From Pseudomonadota bacterium (GTDB lineage Bacteria > Pseudomonadota > Alphaproteobacteria > Acetobacterales > Acetobacteraceae), in NCBI GenBank assembly GCA_021845835.1, contig JAJZVE010000387.1, positions 1-5,293 of the forward strand: 5,293 nt of DNA. Direction: 5' to 3'. The translations under genes were made by a program, and so were the position numbers. Positions 1 through 5,293 of this stretch are shown one piece after another (positions within the stretch are counted from its first letter, which is position 1; each line of letters begins with the position of its first letter). The notes beneath the pieces were generated by a model. It was not told where the DNA came from. It did no database searches and saw only the letters and a list, made by a program, of their open reading frames with translations.

Positions 1-1310
1 ACCACTCGCCGCGCGCCGCGGCGGCGGCCGGGATCGGCATGGTGCATCAGCATTTTTCCCTGGTGCCCTCGCTCACGGTCGCCGAGAACGTGGTGCTCGG
101 GCGCGAACCCAGGGTCGGGCTGCTGATCGACCGCGCCGCGGCGCGCGCCGAGGTGCGGCGGCTTGCGGAGCGCTTCCGGCTCGCCGTCGATCCGGATGCG
201 CGCGTCGCCACCCTGTCGGTCGCGGCGCAGCAGAAGGTGGAGATCCTGAAGGCGCTGGCGCGCAACGTGCGGCTGCTGATCCTCGACGAACCCACGGCCG
301 TGCTGACGCCGCAGGAAACCGAGGAACTGTTCGACCGGCTGCGCCACCTGCGCGCCGAGGGGCTGACCATCATCTTCATCAGCCACAAGCTGCGCGAGGT
401 GCGGGCACTCGCCGAGCACGTGACGGTGCTGCGCGAAGGCCGCGTCACCGGCGACGCGCCGACCGCCGCGCTCGACGACGCCACCATCGCGCGGCTGGTG
501 ATGGGCCGCGACGTGCGCGCGGTGCGGCGCGAGGTGCGGCCCGTACCGGGGGCGGAGGTACTGCGGGCGGACCGGCTGACGCTGCCGGCCGCCGACCCCG
601 CGGACCGGCTGAACGGCGTCACGTTCAGTCTGCATGCCGGCGAAATCCTGGGACTCGCCGGCGTGGAAGGGAACGGGCAGCGCGGACTGGTGGCCGTGCT
701 GACCGGGCTGCGCCGCGCCGCTTCCGGCCACGCGACCTTCCTCGGCCGTGACCTGGCGCAGATGGACACGGGCGCGCTGCGCCGTGCCGGCATGGGCCAC
801 CTGCCGGCCGACCGCTACGCCGAAGGCGGCGCGCGCACGCTCTCGCTGGCCGACAACGCGATCGGCGGCGCGCATTGGGACGCAGCGCTCGGGCGCGGGC
901 CGTTCCTGAGCCGCCGTGCGGCGGAGCGGCGGGCGGCGGAGCTGATCCGCGCCTATGACGTGCGCGCCGCCGGGGTGCGCCAGCCGCTCGCCTCGCTGTC
1001 CGGGGGCAATGCGCAGAAGCTGATCGCGGCGCGCGAGTTCGCCGCACGGCCGAAGCTGCTGATCGCCGACCAGCCGACGCGCGGCATCGACATCCAGGCC
1101 GCCGCTTTCATCCGCGCCCGCCTGATCGAACGCGCCGAGCAGGGGGCGGCGGTGCTGCTGATCACCGCCGACCTGGACGAGCTGCTGTCGCTCGCCGACC
1201 GCGTCGCGGTGATGTTCGGCGGGCGCATCGTGGCGCGGCTGGAGAACGGGCCGGGGCTGACGCCGGAGGCGCTTGGCCCCTACATGCTGGGGCTGCAGGC
1301 GGCCGCCTGA
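1..1310 (+). CDS. ABC importer ATP-binding protein, tandem-NBD nucleoside/BMP (YufO-like) type, 5' partial
   Basis: This is the cytoplasmic ATPase that would power an importer of nucleosides or simple sugars, working with two membrane permeases and a BMP-type binding lipoprotein. The frame is open to the left edge and reads SPRAAAAAGIG before the Met at 39, so that Met is internal and the N-terminus with the first Walker A is missing. Numbering from Met39: Q-loop MVHQHFSLVPSLTVAENVVLG (1-21), which is the YufO-like form rather than the RbsA-like HQEL form; signature 1 LSVAAQQ (59-65); Walker B LLILDEPT (79-86); H-loop FISHK (113-117). The second domain has a degenerate Walker A, GVEGNGQR (208-215, Lys replaced by Gln), a good signature LSGGNAQK (320-327), Walker B LLIADQPTRGID (340-351), and ITADLDE (375-381) where the H-loop His would lie. 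Degeneracy of the second domain is common in this family. No permease gene follows; partners may lie upstream. Family assignment is confident; the substrate is not known. Confidence 0.93.
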   Translation, partial: HSPRAAAAAGIGMVHQHFSLVPSLTVAENVVLGREPRVGLLIDRAAARAEVRRLAERFRLAVDPDARVATLSVAAQQKVEILKALARNVRLLILDEPTAVLTPQETEELFDRLRHLRAEGLTIIFISHKLREVRALAEHVTVLREGRVTGDAPTAALDDATIARLVMGRDVRAVRREVRPVPGAEVLRADRLTLPAADPADRLNGVTFSLHAGEILGLAGVEGNGQRGLVAVLTGLRRAASGHATFLGRDLAQMDTGALRRAGMGHLPADRYAEGGARTLSLADNAIGGAHWDAALGRGPFLSRRAAERRAAELIRAYDVRAAGVRQPLASLSGGNAQKLIAAREFAARPKLLIADQPTRGIDIQAAAFIRARLIERAEQGAAVLLITADLDELLSLADRVAVMFGGRIVARLENGPGLTPEALGPYMLGLQAAA

Positions 1311-1347
1311 CCGCGCAACCATCGCCGGCCGGCGCCGTTGCTCGCGC

Positions 1348-2814
1348 GTGGATAGCGCCGCGCCCGCAACGCACGAGACCGACGTCCCGGCGCGGCTGGA
1401 CCGGCTGCCGTGGAGCCGTTTCCACTGGCTCGTCATCGGCGCGCTCGGCATCACCTGGATTCTCGACGGGCTGGAGGTGACGCTGGTCGGCTCGCTGTCC
1501 GGCGCGATCGCGGAGAGCCCGACGTTGCGGATGAACAGCGCCGGCATCGGCGCGGCGGCCAGCGCCTATCTCGCGGGCGCGGTCGCGGGCGCGCTGTTCT
1601 TCGGCTGGCTCACCGACCGGCTGGGCCGCAAGAAGCTGTTCACCATCACCGTGCTGGTCTATCTGCTCGCCACCATCTGCTCCGGCTTCGCCTGGAATTT
1701 CTGGTCGTTCGCGATCTTCCGCGCCATCACCGGCGCCGGGATCGGCGGCGAGTATGCAGCGGTCAACGCGACCATCCAGGAACTGATCCCGGCGCGGCGG
1801 CGCGGTTTTACCGACCTGGTCGTGAACGGCAGTTTCTGGCTCGGGGCCGCACTCGGCGCGGGCGGCGCGCTGGTGGCGCTCGACCCCGCCGTCGTGCCGC
1901 CGGAGATCGGCTGGCGCGCCGCCTTCGTCATCGGCGGCGCGATCGGCTTCGTGGTGCTGCTGCTGCGCCGCTGGATCCCCGAAAGCCCGCGCTGGCTGAT
2001 GACGCACGGCCAGCCGCATGCGGCGGAAGCGGTGGTCAGGGAAATCGAGGATCGCGTGGTGGCGGCAACCGGCAAGGCGCTGCCGCCGGTGCCCGCCAAC
2101 CGGTTGCGCGTGCGCTGCGACGTGACCAACTGGTTCGTTCCCGGCCTGGTCGCGCTGCTGACGCAGTACCGCCGGCGCACCGTCGTCGGCGTCGCGCTGA
2201 TGGCGGCGCAGGCGTTCTGCTACAATGCGGTGTTTTTCACATACGCGCTGATTCTGACGAAGTTCTATCAAATCCCTGCCGGCCGCGTGGGCTGGTTCAT
2301 GCTGCCGTTCGCCGCCGGCAATTTCGCCGGCCCGCTGCTGCTGGGCCGATTGTTCGATACCATTGGCCGCAAGACGATGATTACCGGCACCTATGTGCTG
2401 TCGGGCGTGCTGCTGGTCGGCACCGGCTGGCTGTTCGCGGCCGGTGCGCTGGATGCGCGGGCGCAGACGGCGGCGTGGACGGGCATTTTCTTCGTCGCCT
2501 CGGCGGCGGCGAGTTCCGCCTATCTGACCGTCGGCGAAAGTTTCCCGCTGGAGGTGCGCGCGATCGCCATCGCGAGCTTCTATGCGTTCGGCACCGGGCT
2601 GGGCGGCGTCGCCGGGCCGCTGGTGTTCGGCGCGCTGATCCAGGGCGGGTCGCGGGAAAACATCCTGTACGGCTACGCGCTCGGCGGCGCGCTGATGGTG
2701 GCGGCGGGACTCGTCGAGGCGCTGCTGGGGGTGGCGAGCGAGCGGCGACCGCTGGAGGACGTGGCGCCGCCGCTCTCCGCCGTCACGGTTCCGGCCCGGT
2801 CGCCGCAGCGCTGA
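1348..2814 (+). CDS. MFS transporter, metabolite:H+ symporter / sugar-porter-like
   Basis: This is an inner-membrane secondary transporter of 488 aa, a normal length for 12-TM MFS proteins. From the chosen start, TM1 begins near residue 27 and contains DGLEVTLVG (40-48). Motif A follows TM2 as GWLTDRLGRKK (86-96). RAITGAGIGGEYAAVNATIQELIPARRRG occupies about 125-153, with GxGxGGE and ExxPxxxRG as in sugar/metabolite porters. PESPRWL (211-217) precedes the central cytoplasmic loop (about 218-275). A second motif A, GRLFDTIGRK (333-342), marks the second six-helix half, and GESFPLEVRA is at 396-405. The start is a GTG at 1348. It has no clear Shine-Dalgarno, but it is the only in-frame start that gives a normal N-terminus just before TM1. 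The frame stays open back to a TTG at 1273 inside the ABC gene, which has GGAGG only 3 nt upstream and would add an unconvincing Cys/Arg-rich leader. The gene follows the ABC ATPase by 37 bp on the same strand, so cotranscription is possible. The substrate cannot be read from sequence. Confidence 0.9.
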   Translation: MDSAAPATHETDVPARLDRLPWSRFHWLVIGALGITWILDGLEVTLVGSLSGAIAESPTLRMNSAGIGAAASAYLAGAVAGALFFGWLTDRLGRKKLFTITVLVYLLATICSGFAWNFWSFAIFRAITGAGIGGEYAAVNATIQELIPARRRGFTDLVVNGSFWLGAALGAGGALVALDPAVVPPEIGWRAAFVIGGAIGFVVLLLRRWIPESPRWLMTHGQPHAAEAVVREIEDRVVAATGKALPPVPANRLRVRCDVTNWFVPGLVALLTQYRRRTVVGVALMAAQAFCYNAVFFTYALILTKFYQIPAGRVGWFMLPFAAGNFAGPLLLGRLFDTIGRKTMITGTYVLSGVLLVGTGWLFAAGALDARAQTAAWTGIFFVASAAASSAYLTVGESFPLEVRAIAIASFYAFGTGLGGVAGPLVFGALIQGGSRENILYGYALGGALMVAAGLVEALLGVASERRPLEDVAPPLSAVTVPARSPQR

Positions 2815-2816
2815 CC

Positions 2817-2841
2817 GGAACCCTTCGCAAGGCCCTCCGTT
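2817..2841 (+). promoter_or_regulatory. Putative EcfG (general stress response sigma) promoter of the csbD-like gene
   Basis: GGAAC at 2817-2821 and CGTT at 2838-2841 are separated by 16 nt. This matches the alphaproteobacterial EcfG/SigT consensus (GGAAC-N16-17-CGTT). Transcription would start roughly at 2847-2851, giving a leader of about 25-29 nt before the ATG at 2876. The site begins 2 bp after the upstream transporter's stop, where a promoter for the next gene would be expected. CsbD-family genes are typical general-stress targets. The match and position are seen; use by EcfG is inferred. Confidence 0.7.
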
Positions 2842-2870
2842 CTTTCCATGCATGGCTCACGGAACGGAGG
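2834..2870 (+). promoter_or_regulatory. Inverted repeat able to mask the csbD Shine-Dalgarno in read-through mRNA
   Basis: The left arm CCTCCGTTC (2834-2842) is a perfect 9-bp reverse complement of the right arm GAACGGAGG (2862-2870), with 19 nt between. The right arm holds the GGAGG Shine-Dalgarno (2866-2870), 5 nt from the ATG at 2876. The left arm includes the putative -10 CGTT. The loop contains a 10-bp palindrome, CCATGCATGG (2846-2855). RNA starting upstream of 2834 could hide the ribosome site in the stem; RNA from the EcfG promoter would begin after the left arm. There is no T-tract, so it is unlikely to be a simple terminator. The pairing is visible; the regulatory role is inferred. 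Confidence 0.5.
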
Positions 2871-2875
2871 ACGGG

Positions 2876-3061
2876 ATGGACAAGGATCGCGTGCAGGGCA
2901 TGATGAAACAGGTCAGGGGCGCGGTGAAGGAAGGCATCGGCAAGATTACCGGCGACGCCAGGACCGAAGCCGAAGGCAAGGCGGAAAAGGCCGCCGGCAA
3001 GATACAGAACGCGATCGGCGGCGCCAGGGACGCCGTCCGCGACGCGATCGACGGGGAATAG
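2876..3061 (+). CDS. CsbD family (YjbJ-like) stress protein
   Basis: This small soluble protein of 61 aa belongs to the CsbD family. Family members are widespread, abundant under general stress, and of unknown biochemical activity. The start MDKDRVQGMMKQVRGAVKEGIGK matches the usual CsbD opening (M-x-x-D-R-x-x-G-x-x-x-Q-x-x-G-x-x-K-x-x-x-G-K), followed by an ITGD turn (residues 25-28) and a second Lys/Glu/Ala-rich helical half (EAEGKAEKAAGKIQNAIGGARDAVRDAI). It is highly charged with no signal peptide or membrane segment. The ATG at 2876 is chosen because GGAGG lies 5 nt upstream and the family motif begins there. An in-frame ATG at 2852 would add eight residues (MAHGTEDG) translated from the Shine-Dalgarno region, so I reject it. 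It has its own putative EcfG promoter and converges with the - strand transporter, one base separating the stops. Family call is firm; cellular role is not. Confidence 0.93.
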   Translation: MDKDRVQGMMKQVRGAVKEGIGKITGDARTEAEGKAEKAAGKIQNAIGGARDAVRDAIDGE

Positions 3062-3102
3062 CCTACGCCCTCGCCGCCCCCGGGGGCGGCGAGGGAATAG
3101 GC
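3061..3102. terminator. Near-perfect palindrome at the convergent gene ends, probable bidirectional terminator hairpin
   Basis: A perfect inverted repeat has arms CCCTCGCCGCCCCC (3068-3081) and GGGGGCGGCGAGGG (3082-3095) with no spacer. A 2-by-2 mismatch then leads to five further pairs, GCCTA (3061-3065) with TAGGC (3098-3102). In RNA of either strand this would form a very GC-rich hairpin. It lies directly after the csbD-like stop on the + strand and spans the stop and last codons of the - strand transporter. Neither side has a T-tract, so it may be an RNA 3'-end stabiliser or pause hairpin rather than a textbook intrinsic terminator. Confidence 0.6.
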
Positions 3103-4262
3103 GGGTGGCCGCGCCGTCGTCCGGTCAGAAGATCAAGCAGCAACGCCGCCGCCAGCGTCACCGCACCGATCGCGTAGAGCGGCGTGTAGCTGCCGGTGCG
3201 GGCGAATACGAACGACAGCGCCTGCGCCCCGGCCGCCTGCCCGATCGCCCAGGCGACCGTCGCGCCGCCCCAGGCGGCACGCGCCGCATCGCTGCCGGGC
3301 GGCAGCAGCAGGTGGATGCGTCCCAGCGCCAGCGGCACCACGCCCGGCGTGAACATGCCGACGACAGCCGCCGAGACCAGCAGCGCCGCCGTTGAGACCG
3401 AAAACAGCGGCGTTGCGACCGCCACCATCGTCACCGGCAGCGCGAGGCGCAGCGCGGCGCGGAAGCCGATGCGGTCGGCCAGCGCGCCCGCCAGCGCGGG
3501 GCCGACCAGGGCGCCGAGGCCGAACGCCACCCAGCACGCCGCCCCCGCGGCCATGCCGCGGTGCAGGCCGCGCGCAACGAAATCCACCACGAAGATCATG
3601 TGCGGCACGACGCCGAACGCAATCAGGCCATAGTCGGCAATGACCCAGAGCACGGCGCCGCCGAGCCGCGGACGCGGGCCGATGGCCAGCGGCGGGCTCG
3701 CCGGCCAGCGGAACCACGACAGCATCGTCAGCACCGCGGCGATCCCGCCGAGGCCGAGCCAGGTCGCGGACAGGCCAAGCCGCAGCAGAGGCGGCACCAG
3801 CGTGCCGGAGGCGGCGATGCCGAGGCCGACGCCGGTGAAGATCACCCCGCCCGCCAGCCCGCGCCGGTGCGCCGGCACGAAGGCGAGCGCCGCCGGGGCC
3901 GCCAGCACCATGATGAAGCCGCCCGCCGTCCCGGCCACGAAGCGCCATAGAAAGAACCAGGCGAACGACAGCGGCAGCGCGCAGGCGAAGAACGAGACGG
4001 TGGCAAGCAGCATCCCGGCCCGCAGCGTCACCCTCACCGAGACGCGCAGGGCCGCGCGCCGCGCCCCCATCGCCCCCGCCAGATAGCCGGTCAGGTTCGC
4101 CGCCCCCAGATAGGCCGCCTGCGAGGGGCTGAACCAGCCCGCCGCGATCACCGCCGGAATGAGCGGCGTGTAGGCGAAACGGGCCAGGCCGATGCCGACC
4201 AGGCTGCCGCACAGCGCGGCCAGCGTGCCACGCCAGAATCCGGGGTCGACCTGCTTCTGCAT
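3063..4262 (-). CDS. YbfB/YjiJ family MFS transporter (MFS_4)
   Basis: This is an inner-membrane transporter of 399 aa with about 12 predicted TM segments, the usual size for the YbfB/YjiJ (MFS_4) family. Recognisable features are GIGLARFAYTPLIP (residues 23-36) in TM1, the family hallmark; AAYLGAANLTGYLAGA (49-64) in TM2; RFVAGTAGGFIMVLAAPAAL (107-126); a polar central stretch (about 185-202, PASPPLAIGPRPRLGG); and a motif-A-like LADRIGFRAAL (261-271) in the second half. The C-terminus is a Pro/Ala-rich tail (PPIPSPPPGAARA) encoded by the palindrome at 3068-3095. The start is the ATG at 4262, preceded by a weak purine stretch (AGGCAGGCGGGC on the - strand). It begins 10 bp after the cysNC stop, so it is probably translated from the same mRNA. 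The substrate is unknown for most of this family. The cysNC linkage suggests, but does not show, transport of a sulfur compound. Family call is confident. Confidence 0.92.
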   Translation of the reverse strand: MQKQVDPGFWRGTLAALCGSLVGIGLARFAYTPLIPAVIAAGWFSPSQAAYLGAANLTGYLAGAMGARRAALRVSVRVTLRAGMLLATVSFFACALPLSFAWFFLWRFVAGTAGGFIMVLAAPAALAFVPAHRRGLAGGVIFTGVGLGIAASGTLVPPLLRLGLSATWLGLGGIAAVLTMLSWFRWPASPPLAIGPRPRLGGAVLWVIADYGLIAFGVVPHMIFVVDFVARGLHRGMAAGAACWVAFGLGALVGPALAGALADRIGFRAALRLALPVTMVAVATPLFSVSTAALLVSAAVVGMFTPGVVPLALGRIHLLLPPGSDAARAAWGGATVAWAIGQAAGAQALSFVFARTGSYTPLYAIGAVTLAAALLLDLLTGRRRGHPPIPSPPPGAARA

Positions 4263-4272
4263 GCCCGCCTGC

Positions 4273-5293
4273 CTAGGCGATCATGCCACGCTCCCGCAAC
4301 GCCTCGACCACGCGATCGGCGAGCGTCTCGGCATCCGCCTCCGTCGTGCGCAGATGCAGTTCGGCCGCGGCCGGTGCCTCGTAGGGGGCATCGACGCCGG
4401 TGAAGTTGCGGATCTTGCCGGCATCGGCACGCGCATACAGGCCCTTGGGGTCGCGCCGGCGGCATTCGTCGATCGGCGTGTCGATGAACACCTCGATGAA
4501 CTCGCCGGACTCGAACCGCTCGCGCGCCGCCTCGCGGTCGGAACGGTAGGGCGAGATGAACGAGACCATGACGATCAGCCCGGCTTCCACCATCAGCCGC
4601 GCCGCCTCCGCCGCGCGGCGGATGTTCTCCACCCGGTCCGCTTCGGAAAAGCCCAGATCGCGGTTCAGCCCGTGCCGCACGTTGTCGCCGTCGAGAATGA
4701 ACGTGTGGCGGCCGAGCGCGTGCAGCTTGCGATCGACGAGGTTGGCGATGGTGGACTTGCCGGCGCCGGACAGGCCGGTGAACCACAGCGCCGCCGGAAG
4801 CTGCCCCATCAGCGCCGCCCGCGCCGCCTTGTCCACCGCCATGTCGTGCCAGACGATGTTGGTGGACCCGGGCGTGATCATCCCGATCATGCCGACGCCG
4901 ACGGTGGCGTTGGTCAGGCGGTCGATGACGATGAAGCCGCCCAGGGTGCGGTCCTCGGCGAAGCGTTCCATCGCCATCGGCGCGGTCAGCGAGACGCTGA
5001 TCGCCGCCACGTCGTTGACGCCGAGCGTGTCGGCCGGCACCTCGGCGTAGCTGTTCACGTCGATGCGGTGGACGATGCGCGTGACGGTGCCGGAGACGCT
5101 GCGCGTCGCCAGCTTGAAAATGTAGCTGCGGCCGGGAAACAGCCGCTGCTCGGTGAGCCAGACGACGTGCGCATCGAACTTGTCGGCGACCGCGACCGGC
5201 GCGCCGGGTGCGGTCAGCACGTCACCGCGCGAGATGTCGATCTGGTCGGCGAGCGTCAGCGTCACCGCGCTGCCGGCGCCGGCGCGGTCAAGA
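4273..5293 (-). CDS. cysNC: CysN-CysC bifunctional sulfate adenylyltransferase subunit 1 / adenylylsulfate kinase, 5' partial
   Basis: This is a cytoplasmic assimilatory sulfate-activation enzyme. The CysN part, with CysD, makes APS from ATP and sulfate using GTP hydrolysis; the CysC part phosphorylates APS to PAPS. The frame is open to the right edge (LDRAGAGSAVTLTLADQIDISRGDVL), so the GTPase domain and true start lie outside. Numbering from the Val at 5265: residues 1 to about 140 are the C-terminal beta-barrel region of CysN (ADQIDISRGDVL, RSYIFKLATRSVSGTV, RTLGGFIVIDRLTNATVGVGMI). The APS kinase domain starts near 158, with P-loop GLSGAGKST (164-172), DGDNVRHGLNRDLGF (192-206), RVENIRR (211-217), SFISPYRSDRE (235-245, where Ser238 corresponds to the phosphorylatable serine of E. 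coli CysC), DPKGLYARA (272-280) and FTGVDAPYEAP (288-298). All visible kinase motifs are intact, so it looks functional. A transporter gene follows 10 bp downstream; cysD is expected upstream, beyond the edge. It resembles NodQ-type fusions, but nothing here suggests a nodulation locus. Confidence 0.96.
   Translation of the reverse strand, partial: LDRAGAGSAVTLTLADQIDISRGDVLTAPGAPVAVADKFDAHVVWLTEQRLFPGRSYIFKLATRSVSGTVTRIVHRIDVNSYAEVPADTLGVNDVAAISVSLTAPMAMERFAEDRTLGGFIVIDRLTNATVGVGMIGMITPGSTNIVWHDMAVDKAARAALMGQLPAALWFTGLSGAGKSTIANLVDRKLHALGRHTFILDGDNVRHGLNRDLGFSEADRVENIRRAAEAARLMVEAGLIVMVSFISPYRSDREAARERFESGEFIEVFIDTPIDECRRRDPKGLYARADAGKIRNFTGVDAPYEAPAAAELHLRTTEADAETLADRVVEALRERGMIA

Noticed and set aside
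1323..1334. 12-bp palindrome CGCCGGCCGGCG in the gap between the ABC and MFS genes
   Set aside because: Short all-G/C palindromes are expected by chance at this base composition. There is no second copy or promoter context to make it an operator.
1273..1347. TTG start at 1273 for the MFS gene, with GGAGG at 1265-1269
   Set aside because: The spacing is only 3 nt, it overlaps the ABC gene by 38 bp, and it adds a Cys/Arg-rich leader unlike MFS N-termini. GTG at 1348 fits better, though it lacks a clear ribosome site.
2221..2280. Local AT-richer patch resembling a possible internal promoter
   Set aside because: It encodes a Phe/Tyr/Ile/Lys-rich TM segment (CYNAVFFTYALILTKFYQIP), which explains the base composition. 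No convincing -35/-10 pair was seen.
1162..2853. A 563-codon open frame on the - strand opposite the MFS gene
   Set aside because: Its product is Arg/Gln/Ala/His-rich with no recognisable fold. It lies antisense to a clear 12-TM protein, as expected for an antisense frame in GC-rich DNA.
1410..2903. A 497-codon + strand frame overlapping the MFS gene
   Set aside because: It is Arg/Ala/Gly-rich with no motifs, and is the out-of-frame reading of the real transporter.
2848..3177. A 109-codon + strand frame overlapping the csbD-like gene
   Set aside because: It is out of frame with the clear CsbD motif, very Arg/Gly-rich, and runs through the palindrome into the antisense of the next gene.

Overview
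The window is a GC-rich (roughly 70% by eye) bacterial stretch. It suggests an alphaproteobacterium, possibly Rhodospirillales/Acetobacteraceae-like. Three things point that way: the codon bias with strong third-position G/C, a fused CysN-CysC sulfate-activation protein, and a match to the alphaproteobacterial EcfG general-stress promoter (GGAAC-N16-CGTT) in front of a CsbD-type stress gene. The lineage is an inference, because no rRNA or other marker gene is present.

Left half, + strand. The window opens inside an ATPase gene (to 1310) for a tandem-domain ABC importer of the nucleoside/BMP (YufO-like) type. Its N-terminus, including the first Walker A, lies off the left edge. After a 37-bp gap comes a complete 12-TM major facilitator transporter of the metabolite:H+ symporter/sugar-porter style (1348-2814). 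Two bases beyond its stop is the putative EcfG promoter (2817-2841). This is followed by a perfect 9-bp inverted repeat whose right arm contains the Shine-Dalgarno sequence, and then a 61-aa CsbD-family gene (2876-3061).

Right half, - strand. A cysNC gene enters from the right edge (its 5' part is missing) and ends at 4273. Ten bases later a YbfB/YjiJ-type (MFS_4) transporter begins (4262-3063), probably in the same transcript. This unit converges on the csbD-like gene with one base between the two stop codons. A 42-nt near-perfect palindrome (3061-3102) sits at the junction and probably folds into a hairpin at both RNA 3' ends.

How the parts work together. The window looks like ordinary chromosomal metabolic and transport content rather than a mobile or defence island. 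I saw no transposase, integrase, CRISPR array, tRNA or rRNA. The most interesting point is the csbD control region. The -10 element of the presumed stress promoter lies within a sequence exactly complementary to the csbD ribosome-binding region. Read-through mRNA from the upstream transporter could therefore fold over the Shine-Dalgarno, whereas mRNA started at the stress promoter would lack the masking arm. All genes abut closely, and no gene-free stretch exceeds about 65 bp.
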